Shown here: positions 1-8,262 of the stretch, piece by piece
Layout of the letters: each line of letters opens with the position of its first letter
How positions within the stretch are numbered: position 1 is the first letter of the stretch
Origin: Flavobacterium psychrophilum
Lineage (GTDB): Bacteria; Bacteroidota; Bacteroidia; Flavobacteriales; Flavobacteriaceae
Length of the DNA: 35,963 bases
Direction: 5' to 3'
NCBI GenBank assembly: GCA_945890865.1
Contig: CAMDDB010000014.1
Span: forward strand, 1-35,963
Made by a program: the position numbers and the translations under genes
Notes under the pieces: model-generated
What the model saw: only the letters and a program-made list of their open reading frames with translations
The model's database searches: none
What the model was told of the DNA's origin: nothing

Positions 1-2
1 AT

Positions 3-845
3 TTGCGCTATAAAAGTGCAGTTCAAAAGCTCTTCAATAACTACGAAGACATTTCGGGTGTCATTCATTTTGCTGCCTCAAAAGCCGTGGGCGAAAGTGT
101 CGAAAATCCGTTGTTGTATTATGAAAACAACCTCAATTCGTTGATCTACTTATTGCAAGAATTACAACAAAAACCTGCCGCTCATTTTATTTTTAGTTCG
201 TCGTGTACAGTTTACGGTCAAGCCGAAAAAATGCCCATTACAGAAGATGCTCCCATTCAAGTTGCATTGTCTCCTTATGGCAATACCAAGCAAATAGGAG
301 AAGAAATTATTAAAGACGTAGCAAAAGTAAAAAATATCAATGCCATCTTGTTGCGCTATTTTAATCCCATTGGCGCTCATGAATCGGCAGAAATTGGCGA
401 ATTGCCCTTGGGAGTTCCACAAAATTTAGTGCCATTTATAACGCAAACAGCCATTGGATTGCGCGAAAAATTATCGGTATTTGGAAACGACTATCCCACA
501 ACCGATGGAACCGCAATAAGAGATTACATTCATGTAGTCGATTTAGCCAAAGCGCATGTTGTGGCACTCCAGCGATTACTTCGCCATCAAAATCTTGAAA
601 ACGTAGAAATTTTCAATTTGGGTACCGGAAAAGGAAGCTCCGTTTTAGAAGTAATACAAGCCTTTGAAAAAGTGACGGATCAAAAATTAAATTACCAAAT
701 TGTGGGCCGTCGCGAGGGCGATATTACAGAAGCCTATGCGCATACAGAAAAAGCCAACACCGTTTTGGGTTGGAAAACCGAGTTATCGCTAGAAAATGCG
801 TTAGCCTCAGCTTGGAAATGGGAAAAAAAGATTAGAAATAAGTAA
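3..845 (+). CDS. galE: UDP-glucose 4-epimerase, 5'-truncated by window edge
   Basis: This is the C-terminal part (280 codons) of an extended short-chain dehydrogenase that interconverts UDP-glucose and UDP-galactose with bound NAD, supplying galactose units for surface sugars. Visible family marks are the VIHFAASKAVGES segment, the SSSCTVYG strand carrying the catalytic Ser, the catalytic YxxxK (Tyr92 and Lys96 of the fragment, in SPYGNTK), the RYFNPIGAH segment, the RDYIHVVDLA motif and NLGTGKGSSVLEV near the C-terminus. GalE is usually about 340 residues, so roughly 60 N-terminal residues, including the Rossmann GxxGxxG, lie upstream of the window. The frame is open to the edge, so the TTG at base 3 is not taken as a start. 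The last 14 bases overlap the convergent gene at 832-1644. Confidence 0.95.
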   Translation: MRYKSAVQKLFNNYEDISGVIHFAASKAVGESVENPLLYYENNLNSLIYLLQELQQKPAAHFIFSSSCTVYGQAEKMPITEDAPIQVALSPYGNTKQIGEEIIKDVAKVKNINAILLRYFNPIGAHESAEIGELPLGVPQNLVPFITQTAIGLREKLSVFGNDYPTTDGTAIRDYIHVVDLAKAHVVALQRLLRHQNLENVEIFNLGTGKGSSVLEVIQAFEKVTDQKLNYQIVGRREGDITEAYAHTEKANTVLGWKTELSLENALASAWKWEKKIRNK

Positions 846-1644
846 GTAATTTTTGGGCTAACCACCAAAATATTGGAATACTTTCGACCCAAAAACTAGT
901 ATAATATTTGGGCCTTTTTTCGTTTGAATAAAACAAAAAAACAGCAGTAGTTACTACAAAAAAGAAGTTTACGAAAATCCACTGGTTCTGAATCATTGCA
1001 TCGATTCCTAAAAATAACAACAAAAGAAAATAACCCAGTTGTTTTGTTTTTTGAACCCCTATTCGCTGGGGTAGTGTTTTTAAGGTAAGCATATCAAATT
1101 GGACATCAATAATTTCAAAGGCACACATAATAGCATAAACCAATACAAAACGTTGGAATGCCAGGAGAAGTATTTCCAATGAAATAGAAAAATCCAAAGC
1201 TATAACTGGTAATATAAAAGTAACTAGAGACCAACTAAGAGCTACCAAAAACACCTTAAACCCAATCCAATTTCGACCGGAATTCAAACGTCCAAAAAAC
1301 GAGAAACTATAGCTTACCGTGAGTAATAATGCTAGTACTGCAATAAATTGCGCCGTGTTTTGTAATTGAATAAAAAAATAGATTGCTGCAACAAATGCGC
1401 CTAAACTAAGCATAAAAATAAGCTGATTTCTTTGAGAAAAAAACCAAATCTTTGAAGTAATGAGCGGAATATATTTAATGGCATTATAAGCCGCAATTGT
1501 TCCGAAAAAACCAAATCCAACTACTGCTGCATCATAAGAAGTGTTTAACTCTAAAAACGTGAGTAAAATAAAGGCAGCGGCAGCGAGCGCAACATGCAAG
1601 CTACTCTCTATATAAAAGTCTACTATTTGCTTTCCAATGGGCAT
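832..1644 (-). CDS. UbiA-like polytopic membrane protein
   Basis: A 270-residue protein made almost entirely of hydrophobic segments (about 8 membrane spans). The region around residues 176-196 reads FEIIDVQFD then TLPQRIG, which matches the second Asp-rich motif (DxxxD, here Asp180 and Asp184) and the following TLP..G of UbiA prenyltransferases. The first motif, normally NDxxDxxxD, is not recognisable: at the expected place there is YNAIKYIPL (Asn54) without aspartates. It may therefore be a divergent or non-prenylating member. The ATG at 1644 gives a charged N-terminus followed by a membrane span. A TATTTTTG element (1649-1656) lies only 4 bases upstream, so the mRNA could be nearly leaderless. 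Its stop lies inside the 3' end of galE. UbiA-superfamily membership is likely; the substrate is unknown. Confidence 0.7.
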   Translation of the reverse strand: MPIGKQIVDFYIESSLHVALAAAAFILLTFLELNTSYDAAVVGFGFFGTIAAYNAIKYIPLITSKIWFFSQRNQLIFMLSLGAFVAAIYFFIQLQNTAQFIAVLALLLTVSYSFSFFGRLNSGRNWIGFKVFLVALSWSLVTFILPVIALDFSISLEILLLAFQRFVLVYAIMCAFEIIDVQFDMLTLKTLPQRIGVQKTKQLGYFLLLLFLGIDAMIQNQWIFVNFFFVVTTAVFLFYSNEKRPKYYTSFWVESIPIFWWLAQKLLTYF

Positions 1645-1648
1645 TCAA

Positions 1649-1656
1649 CAAAAATA
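1649..1656 (-). promoter_or_regulatory. possible -7 promoter element for the UbiA-like gene
   Basis: TATTTTTG on the minus strand matches the Bacteroidetes -7 consensus TAnnTTTG. It sits only 4 bases from the ATG, and no TTG is seen at the -33 distance. It could be chance in AT-rich DNA, or it could drive a leaderless transcript. Confidence 0.3.
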
Positions 1657-1741
1657 ATCAATCTGTTAATAAAATCCCTATTTAGTTGATAAAATCACAA
1701 AAAATCACCTTTTAAAAACAAAGAATTAAAAGATTAATAAT

Positions 1742-1749
1742 TACTTTTG
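1742..1749 (+). promoter_or_regulatory. putative -7 promoter element for gcvP
   Basis: TACTTTTG matches TAnnTTTG exactly and ends 46 bases before the gcvP ATG. No clear TTG is present 18-20 bases upstream. The rest of the 150-base spacer is AT-rich, with no riboswitch-like fold that I can recognise. Confidence 0.5.
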
Positions 1750-1795
1750 TGACTCAAACAACACATAGAAAAATTCTTATACCTTTTATCAATAA

Positions 1796-4639
1796 ATGAG
1801 AACAGATGCATTCGCTTTGAGACATTTAGGTCCGCGTGAAACCGACTTAAATCAGATGTTTAAAACCATTGGTGTAGCAAATTTAGATCAATTAATTTTT
1901 GAAACAATTCCAAATGATATTCGCCTAAAGAACGAATTAGATTTGGATGCTCCAATGTCCGAATACGAGTATTTATCACACATTCAGGAATTAGGAAAGA
2001 AAAATAAAATCTTTAAATCCTATATTGGATTAGGGTATCACCCGGCTATTGTGCCCGCAGTTATTCAACGTAACATTTTTGAAAATCCAGGATGGTACAC
2101 CGCTTACACGCCTTACCAAGCTGAAATTGCACAAGGTCGTTTAGAAGCCATATTGAATTTTCAAACTACGGTTATTGAATTAACTGGAATGGAAATTGCC
2201 AATGCTTCTCTATTAGATGAATCTACAGCTGCAGCTGAAGCTATGACTTTGTTGTTTGATGTTCGTACTCGTGATCAAAAGAAAAATAATGTTTCTAAAT
2301 TCTTTGTTTCAGAAGAAATTTTACCTCAAACATTATCTGTTTTACAAACTCGTTCTACGCCACTTGACATTGAATTAGTAGTTGGAAATCATGAAACATT
2401 TGATTTTTCATCAGACTTTTTCGGAGCAATCCTTCAATATCCAGGGAAGTTTGGACAAGTATATGACTATACAGCTTTCATAGCGAAAGCAACAGAAAAT
2501 GAAATTAAAGTAGCCGTAGCTGCTGATATTTTATCTTTAGCAAAATTAATACCTCCTGGTGAAATGGGTGCCTCAGTAGTAGTAGGAACTTCACAACGTT
2601 TCGGTATTCCAATGGGTTACGGCGGGCCTCATGCCGCTTTTTTCGCAACAAAAGACGAGTACAAACGCTCGATGCCTGGAAGAATTATTGGTGTTTCAAT
2701 TGATGTAAACGGAAATCGCGCCTTACGTATGGCTTTAGGTACTCGTGAACAACACATCAAACGCGAAAAAGCTACTTCCAATATTTGTACCGCTCAAGTA
2801 TTACTAGCTGTTATGGCCGGAATGTATGCCGTGTTTCACGGACCAAAAGGATTACAATTAATTGCAGATAAAGTTCATGCAGGAGCAGTTACTACAGCAG
2901 ATGCCTTGAATAAATTAGGCGTTTATCAGATCAATTCGGCCTTTTTTGATACCATTCTAGTGAAAGCCGATGCCCATAAAGTTAAAGCAATTGCAGAAAA
3001 ACATGAAGTAAACTTCTTTTATCCAGATGCTAATTCCGTTTCTATTTCTATCAATGAAACAACTTCCATCAAAGATATCAACCAAATTATTGCCATTTTT
3101 GCAGCAGCTACTGGAAAAGAACCTTTCCTTATAAATGCATTAACTTCAGAAGCAATGTTTCCCGCAAACTTAGTACGAAAATCAGCTTTCTTACAGTATG
3201 ATGTGTTTAACAACCATCAATCTGAAAGTCAATTGATGCGCTATATCAAAAAATTAGAACGTAAAGATTTATCGTTGAATCACTCGATGATTTCTTTGGG
3301 GTCTTGCACCATGAAATTAAATGCGGCTGCCGAAATGTTGCCTTTATCAATGGCTAACTGGAACAGCATACACCCTTTTGCTCCTGTTGAACAAGCAGAA
3401 GGTTACCAAATTATGTTGAAAAAATTAGAACAACAATTAAATGTAGTAACCGGTTTTCAAGGAACCACCTTGCAGCCAAATTCAGGTGCTCAAGGCGAAT
3501 ATGCTGGGTTAATGGCCATTCGCGCCTATCATTTATCAAGAGGTGATCATCATAGAAATGTATGTTTAATTCCAGCTTCAGCACATGGCACAAATCCAGC
3601 TTCAGCTGCAATGGCAGGAATGGAAATCATCGTAACAAAAACCATGGAAAATGGTAATATCGATGTAGAAGATTTAAGAGAAAAAGCCATTTTACATTCG
3701 GCTAATTTAGCTGCTTTAATGGTAACTTATCCTTCAACTCATGGTGTATTTGAAAGCGCCATAATTGAAATTACTGATATTATTCATGAAAATGGTGGAT
3801 TGGTGTATATGGATGGTGCCAATATGAATGCACAAGTGGGTTTAACCAATCCGGCTACTATCGGTGCCGATGTGTGTCACTTAAACCTACATAAAACATT
3901 TGCTATTCCTCACGGAGGGGGTGGACCCGGAGTTGGCCCTATCTGTGTGAACGAAAAATTGGTGCCTTTTTTACCAACAAATCCCATTATTCCTGTGGGA
4001 GGTGAACAAGCGATTACCGCAATTTCATCGGCTCCTTATGGATCGGCATTAGTTTGTTTGATTTCATATGGCTATATCACCATGCTAGGGGCTGAAGGGG
4101 TTACCAATGCTACAAAATATGCCATCTTAAATGCCAATTACATGAAAGCGCGATTGGAAGCACATTATCCTATATTATATACGGGAGAAATGGGAAGATC
4201 TGCTCACGAAATGATTCTAGACTGTAGGGCTTTTGAAGAAAAAGGAATCAAAGTTACCGATATTGCCAAACGATTAATGGATTATGGCTTCCATGCACCT
4301 ACGGTTTCTTTTCCAGTAGCAGGAACTTTGATGATTGAACCCACAGAATCTGAAGACGTAGCCGAATTGGATCGTTTTTGCGAAGCAATGATTGCCATTC
4401 GTAAAGAGATTGAAATTTCTACCAAAGAGGATGTAAATAACATATTAAGAAATTCACCACATACTTTAGCAATGGTTACCGCTAACGATTGGGTGTATCC
4501 TTATTCAAGAGAACAAGCTGCCTATCCGTTAGCTTATGTTTCTGAAAATAAATTTTGGCCTACAGTGCGCCGAATTGACGAAGCCTATGGCGATAGAAAC
4601 TTAGTCTGTTCTTGTGCACCTATTGAAGCCTACATGTAA
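1796..4639 (+). CDS. gcvP: glycine dehydrogenase (decarboxylating), P-protein of the glycine cleavage system
   Basis: A 947-residue cytosolic PLP enzyme that decarboxylates glycine and passes the aminomethyl group to the lipoyl arm of GcvH. It is the single-chain form in which the two halves (GcvPA-like and GcvPB-like) are fused, and its length is normal for that form. The N-terminal half begins with RHLGPRETDLNQM. The C-terminal half carries the cofactor site HLNLHKTF followed by IPHGGGGPG, with the Schiff-base lysine at Lys700. Other conserved stretches are LGSCTMKLNAAAEM and SAHGTNPASA. The ATG at 1796 begins directly at the conserved N-terminus. No gcvT or gcvH is adjacent, so the system is split across the genome. 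A strong hairpin terminator follows. Confidence 0.98.
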   Translation: MRTDAFALRHLGPRETDLNQMFKTIGVANLDQLIFETIPNDIRLKNELDLDAPMSEYEYLSHIQELGKKNKIFKSYIGLGYHPAIVPAVIQRNIFENPGWYTAYTPYQAEIAQGRLEAILNFQTTVIELTGMEIANASLLDESTAAAEAMTLLFDVRTRDQKKNNVSKFFVSEEILPQTLSVLQTRSTPLDIELVVGNHETFDFSSDFFGAILQYPGKFGQVYDYTAFIAKATENEIKVAVAADILSLAKLIPPGEMGASVVVGTSQRFGIPMGYGGPHAAFFATKDEYKRSMPGRIIGVSIDVNGNRALRMALGTREQHIKREKATSNICTAQVLLAVMAGMYAVFHGPKGLQLIADKVHAGAVTTADALNKLGVYQINSAFFDTILVKADAHKVKAIAEKHEVNFFYPDANSVSISINETTSIKDINQIIAIFAAATGKEPFLINALTSEAMFPANLVRKSAFLQYDVFNNHQSESQLMRYIKKLERKDLSLNHSMISLGSCTMKLNAAAEMLPLSMANWNSIHPFAPVEQAEGYQIMLKKLEQQLNVVTGFQGTTLQPNSGAQGEYAGLMAIRAYHLSRGDHHRNVCLIPASAHGTNPASAAMAGMEIIVTKTMENGNIDVEDLREKAILHSANLAALMVTYPSTHGVFESAIIEITDIIHENGGLVYMDGANMNAQVGLTNPATIGADVCHLNLHKTFAIPHGGGGPGVGPICVNEKLVPFLPTNPIIPVGGEQAITAISSAPYGSALVCLISYGYITMLGAEGVTNATKYAILNANYMKARLEAHYPILYTGEMGRSAHEMILDCRAFEEKGIKVTDIAKRLMDYGFHAPTVSFPVAGTLMIEPTESEDVAELDRFCEAMIAIRKEIEISTKEDVNNILRNSPHTLAMVTANDWVYPYSREQAAYPLAYVSENKFWPTVRRIDEAYGDRNLVCSCAPIEAYM

Positions 4640-4665
4640 GCGTTAGTATTACATTTCAATAGTAC

Positions 4666-4700
4666 AAAGTTCAAGATATAATTAATCTTGAACTTTTTTT
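4666..4700 (+). terminator. intrinsic terminator of gcvP
   Basis: A perfect 12-base inverted repeat, AAAGTTCAAGAT (4666-4677) and ATCTTGAACTTT (4685-4696), with a 7-base loop is followed by a run of T. It lies 26 bases after the gcvP stop. Confidence 0.85.
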
Positions 4701-4765
4701 ATAATTAAGAACTCAAGGCAATCCAACATAGAAATAATATTAACATAATACCCCTCCAAAAAAAG

Positions 4766-4773
4766 TACTTTTG
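4766..4773 (+). promoter_or_regulatory. putative -7 promoter element upstream of the KAS III gene
   Basis: TACTTTTG is an exact TAnnTTTG match between the gcvP terminator and the KAS III start, implying a leader of about 105 bases. A second, weaker candidate, TATTTTCG (4857-4864), lies closer to the ATG. Neither has a convincing TTG at -33, so the true start site is uncertain. Confidence 0.4.
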
Positions 4774-4885
4774 TCAGTTTTTTGTTCTTAAATAAATAAT
4801 ATGACAATAAAACCAAATTAATCGACTGTTTTTAAGTTATGTTAAAGAAAAATTAATATTTTCGTTACATCTAAAACCAAAAATT

Positions 4886-5944
4886 ATGAACATCAAAATA
4901 ACCGGTTCTGGAAGTTATATTCCCACAAAAAGAGTTACCAATATTGATTTTTCAAAACATTCCTTTTTAAATGAAGATGGCTCTACTTTTGCCTACACAA
5001 ATGATGTTGTTGCAGAAAAATTTTTAGAAATCACAGGAATTCAAGAAAGACGGTATGTATCAGATGATTTATGTACTTCAGATATTGCAATAATTGCGGC
5101 TGAAAAAGCAATTTTAGATGCAAAAGTAGATCCTGAAACGATAGACTATATTATTGTGGCTCATAATTTTGGAGATGTTAAAAAAGGCACCATTCAATCT
5201 GATATTTTGCCCAGTTTAGCCACCCGTGTAAAACATGGATTAAAAATTAAGAATCCTAAATGTGTGGCATATGATATTCTTTTTGGATGTCCAGGCTGGA
5301 TTGAAGGAGTCATACAAGCCTATGCATTCATTAAAGCGGGTATGGCTAAAAAATGTTTAGTAATTGGTGCAGAAACCTTGTCTAGAGTAGTAGATGTTCA
5401 CGATAGAGATTCCATGATTTATTCCGACGGTGCAGGTGCTACCATCATTGAAAACTCTGAAGCACCCGGTGGAATATTATCCTATGAATCGGCCTCCTTT
5501 ACATATGATGAAGCCTATTATTTGTTTTTTGGGAATTCATTCAATACCGACCATGATCCCGATGTTCGTTACATTAAAATGCACGGTCGAAAAATATATG
5601 AATTTGCCTTGAGTAATGTTCCTAAAGCTATGGCATCTTGTTTAGAAAAAAGTGGTATTCCCATTGAAAAAGTTAAAAAAGTATTGATACACCAAGCCAA
5701 TGAAAAAATGGATGAAGCCATTATTCAACGTTTTTTTAAACAGTACAAACAAACTCCTCCCGATGGTGTAATGCCCATGAGTATCCACAAATTAGGAAAC
5801 TCAAGTGTAGCAACAGTGCCTACACTTTATGACTTATTAATCAAAGGAGACATTGAAAATCAATCGTTATCAAAAGGAGATGTGGTCCTGTTTGCCTCTG
5901 TAGGCGCGGGTATGAATATTAACGCTTTCGTATATCAAATGTAA
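4886..5944 (+). CDS. 3-oxoacyl-ACP synthase III family protein (KAS III/FabH-like)
   Basis: A 352-residue thiolase-fold condensing enzyme. The Cys-His-Asn triad of KAS III is intact: Cys135 in DILFGCPGW, His269 in KVLIHQANEK and Asn305 in HKLGNSSVATVP. The C-terminal segment ASVGAGMNINAFVY matches the family end. FabH normally condenses acetyl-CoA with malonyl-ACP to start fatty acids. This version has FGCPG in place of the usual AACSG around the cysteine, and no other fatty-acid synthesis gene is nearby, so it may serve a special lipid or natural product rather than bulk fatty-acid initiation. It is the first gene of a co-directional group with a methyltransferase-like gene, a glycosyltransferase and MlaEF. 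The family is secure; the substrate is not. Confidence 0.88.
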   Translation: MNIKITGSGSYIPTKRVTNIDFSKHSFLNEDGSTFAYTNDVVAEKFLEITGIQERRYVSDDLCTSDIAIIAAEKAILDAKVDPETIDYIIVAHNFGDVKKGTIQSDILPSLATRVKHGLKIKNPKCVAYDILFGCPGWIEGVIQAYAFIKAGMAKKCLVIGAETLSRVVDVHDRDSMIYSDGAGATIIENSEAPGGILSYESASFTYDEAYYLFFGNSFNTDHDPDVRYIKMHGRKIYEFALSNVPKAMASCLEKSGIPIEKVKKVLIHQANEKMDEAIIQRFFKQYKQTPPDGVMPMSIHKLGNSSVATVPTLYDLLIKGDIENQSLSKGDVVLFASVGAGMNINAFVYQM

Positions 5945-5953
5945 TTTTTTTGG

Positions 5954-5982
5954 TTGTTGTTAATGGTTAATAGTTAATTTTG
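5954..5982 (+). promoter_or_regulatory. promoter for the methyltransferase-like gene
   Basis: TTG (5954-5956), 18 bases, then TAATTTTG (5975-5982) fits the Flavobacterium -33/-7 arrangement well. The TTG at 5980 is thus part of the -7 box. The gene's start is better placed at the ATG at 6010, which leaves a short leader of about 20 bases. Confidence 0.6.
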
Positions 5983-6009
5983 CAAAATCACAAACCGAAA
6001 ACCTCAAGA

Positions 6010-6540
6010 ATGTACGAAAAAACATATCCAAGTAAACGATTCAATATCACTTTAGATTTTCTAAAAAAACATATTTCACCCCAAGAAACCATTTTTGATT
6101 TGGGCGTTCCAAATCCTTTTTCAAAAATCATGATTGAAAACGGATATACTGTAATAAATTCAAAAGGAGAAGATCTAGACACCGATCAAAGTTTGTTGCA
6201 AAAAGAAACGTATACCGTGTTTACTGCTTTTGAAATTTTTGAGCATTTACTCAATCCATACACCGTTCTTGAAAACGTAACTGCCGATAAAATTTTAATT
6301 TCAATTCCGTTGCGTTTATGGTTTTCTCCTGCCTACCGCAGTACAACTGATATGTGGGACCGTCATTACCATGAATTTGAGGACTGGCAACTCGATTGGC
6401 TGCTTGAAAAAACGGGATTTAAAATTGTTGATCGCATAAAATTTACACATCCCGTGAAAAAAATTGGTTTTAGACCCTTGTTGAGATGGTTTACGCCACG
6501 ATACTATTTGGTGTATGCCGAAAGAAATCCCAAAATATAA
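6010..6540 (+). CDS. SAM-dependent methyltransferase-like protein
   Basis: A 176-residue soluble protein of the class I methyltransferase type (Methyltransf_11/23-like). FEIFEHLLNP is the typical post-strand-4 motif, followed by ILISIPLRLW and, later, a DMWDRHYHEF and WLLEKTGFKIV pattern common to family members. Motif I, usually DxGxGxG, is degenerate here (IFDLGVPNPFSK), so SAM binding is plausible but not proven. The in-frame TTG at 5980 belongs to the promoter box, so the ATG at 6010 is chosen. It follows the KAS III gene by 65 bases with its own promoter. The last codons and the stop run into an AAATCCC repeat and hairpin. The methyl acceptor is unknown. Confidence 0.68.
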   Translation: MYEKTYPSKRFNITLDFLKKHISPQETIFDLGVPNPFSKIMIENGYTVINSKGEDLDTDQSLLQKETYTVFTAFEIFEHLLNPYTVLENVTADKILISIPLRLWFSPAYRSTTDMWDRHYHEFEDWQLDWLLEKTGFKIVDRIKFTHPVKKIGFRPLLRWFTPRYYLVYAERNPKI

Positions 6541-6588
6541 ATCCCAAATCCCAAATTACACTACAATTTAAGTTGGAATTTGGAATTT
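6539..6588. repeat. heptamer-based imperfect inverted repeat between the methyltransferase-like gene and the glycosyltransferase
   Basis: Two AAATCCC units plus AAATT (6539-6557), starting inside the methyltransferase stop codon, face a right arm of two TTGGAAT units (6570-6588). Sixteen of 19 positions can pair across a 12-base loop. A further TTGGAAT occurs at 6596-6602, and an earlier AAATCCC lies within the coding end (6525-6531). The hairpin is followed by T and A runs and might act as a weak terminator or mRNA stabiliser. It resembles the 7-base tandem repeats at 11687-11714 and 26211-26238. Confidence 0.65.
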
Positions 6589-6609
6589 TTAAAAATTGGA
6601 ATTTTCAAT

Positions 6610-7458
6610 ATGAAATACTACATAATTATTCCCACCTATAACGAAGAGAAATTTATTTCTTTAACCCTTCAATCGTTAGTAGAACAAAGTATTGTACCAA
6701 CAAAAATTGTGGTGGTTAATGACAATTCTACTGATAAAACTCCAGAAATAGTTTCAGAATTTGCTTCCAATTATTCATTTATTACTTTAATAAATAAAAA
6801 ATCAGATGCGGTACATTTACCCGGAAGTAAAGTCATTCAAGCCTTTCATGAAGGCGAAAAACAGCTAGACGAAGCCTATGATATTATCGTTAAAGTGGAT
6901 GCCGATTTAATTTTTCCAAAAGATTATTTTGAAACTATTATTCAACATTTCCAATCGGATCCAACGATTGGCATGGCAGGTGGATTTTGTTATATTGAAA
7001 AAAATGGCGACTGGATATTAGAAAATCTAACGGATAAAGACCATATTCGTGGCGCACTAAAAGCCTACCGAAAAGAAGCCTACCAACAAATTGGAGGGCT
7101 AAAAGCTGCTATGGGTTGGGACACCGTAGATGAATTATTGTGTAAATTTTATGGCTGGAAAATCGTTACCGATGAAAGGTTAAACGTTAAACATTTAAAA
7201 CCTACCGGCGCCAGTTATAACAAAGCCGCACGCTACAAACAAGGTGAAGCTTTTTATAGTTTAGGCTACGGAATCCTTATTACAACTATTTCTTCATTGA
7301 AATTGGCTATGAGAAAAGGGAAGCCTTTGTTGTTTGTAGATTATCTTATGGGCTTTTGGAAAGCAAAATCGGAAGGTAAATCTTTATTCGTTACGGCAGA
7401 GCAAGCCCGTTTTTTCAGAAACTACCGCTGGAAAAAAATGAAAGAGAAGTTGTTTTAA
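6610..7458 (+). CDS. family 2 glycosyltransferase
   Basis: A 282-residue GT-A fold enzyme that transfers a sugar from a nucleotide-sugar donor. The N-terminus YYIIIPTYNEEKFI, the VVVNDNSTDKT strand and the metal-binding DAD (Asp97-Ala98-Asp99 in VKVDADLIFP) are the classic GT2 signatures, and GWDTVDELLCKF follows as the acceptor-side motif. The C-terminal third is basic (MRKGKPLLFVDYLMG) with no clear membrane span. The first ATG that starts at the conserved strand is at 6610; an in-frame TTG at 6580 falls within the repeat element. The gene lies between the methyltransferase-like gene and MlaE, which suggests a lipid or surface-polymer acceptor, but the sequence does not show which. Confidence 0.88.
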   Translation: MKYYIIIPTYNEEKFISLTLQSLVEQSIVPTKIVVVNDNSTDKTPEIVSEFASNYSFITLINKKSDAVHLPGSKVIQAFHEGEKQLDEAYDIIVKVDADLIFPKDYFETIIQHFQSDPTIGMAGGFCYIEKNGDWILENLTDKDHIRGALKAYRKEAYQQIGGLKAAMGWDTVDELLCKFYGWKIVTDERLNVKHLKPTGASYNKAARYKQGEAFYSLGYGILITTISSLKLAMRKGKPLLFVDYLMGFWKAKSEGKSLFVTAEQARFFRNYRWKKMKEKLF

Positions 7459-7515
7459 CTAATCCAAAAAAATATAGTAAATTTACGTGATTTCTAGAAA
7501 TTGAACCCAAATAAT

Positions 7516-8262
7516 ATGATGCTCGTTCGCTACCTATCGCAAATTGGAAAGTATTTCATCATGTTGAAAGAAATATTCAACAAGCCTACCAAATGGTCGG
7601 TAATGAAACAATTAATTTTCAAAGAAATTGATGACCTTATTGTAGGTTCGCTAGGTATAGTAGCTTTTATCTCCTTTTTTGTGGGCGGCGTGGTATCCAT
7701 ACAAACGGCTTTAAATTTAACCAATCCGTTGATCCCTAAATATTTAGTTGGTTTTGCTACACGTCAATCGGTAATCTTAGAATTTGCGCCTACTTTCATC
7801 TCCATTATTATGGCGGGAAAAATGGGTTCTTTTATTACCTCAAGTATAGGAACCATGCGAGTAACCGAACAAATTGATGCATTGGAAGTAATGGGAGTAA
7901 ACTCCTTAAATTATTTGGTTTTCCCAAAAATAATTGCCCTTCTACTCTATCCATTTGTCATTGGATTGAGTATGTTTTTAGGTATTTTTGGTGGGTGGAT
8001 GGCAGCTGTTTATGGTGGTTTTACCAGCAGTATCGAATTTGTAACCGGATTACAAACCGAATTTATTCCGTTTCATATTTCCTATGCATTTGTTAAAACC
8101 TGCGCTTTTGCAATACTACTTGCCACTATTCCTTCCTTTCACGGTTATTACATGAAAGGTGGTGCGCTTGAAGTGGGTAAAGCGAGTACACTTTCATTTG
8201 TGTGGACTTCAGTGGCTATTATTTTGATCAATTTTATTTTAACGCAACTTTTATTAAGCTAA
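7516..8262 (+). CDS. mlaE: MlaE/YrbE-family ABC transporter permease (lipid transport)
   Basis: An inner-membrane permease of about 248 residues in the MlaE (DUF140) family, which moves phospholipids between the inner and outer membranes with an MlaF ATPase and an MCE (MlaD) protein. Hallmarks are a soluble N-terminal amphipathic segment, VGGVVSIQTAL, VLEFAPTFISIIMAGKMGS, the TEQIDALEVMGVN loop, then FVKTCAFA and FHGYYMKGGALEVGKAST. Five or so hydrophobic segments are visible. The tandem ATGs at 7516 and 7519 are preferred over the TTG at 7501. A TAAATTTACG sequence about 40 bases upstream could be a weak promoter. The stop overlaps the mlaF ATG by one base (TAATG), indicating coupled translation. 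No MlaD gene is adjacent. Confidence 0.93.
   Translation: MMLVRYLSQIGKYFIMLKEIFNKPTKWSVMKQLIFKEIDDLIVGSLGIVAFISFFVGGVVSIQTALNLTNPLIPKYLVGFATRQSVILEFAPTFISIIMAGKMGSFITSSIGTMRVTEQIDALEVMGVNSLNYLVFPKIIALLLYPFVIGLSMFLGIFGGWMAAVYGGFTSSIEFVTGLQTEFIPFHISYAFVKTCAFAILLATIPSFHGYYMKGGALEVGKASTLSFVWTSVAIILINFILTQLLLS

Noticed and set aside
1645..1795. Possible glycine riboswitch before gcvP
   Set aside because: The expected leader after the promoter box is only about 46 bases, and no aptamer-like conserved sequence or stem pattern is visible.
8202..8261. Upstream in-frame ATG as the mlaF start
   Set aside because: It lies inside the mlaE coding end and would add 20 residues not seen in MlaF proteins. 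The overlapping TAATG at 8262 fits coupled translation and the conserved N-terminus.
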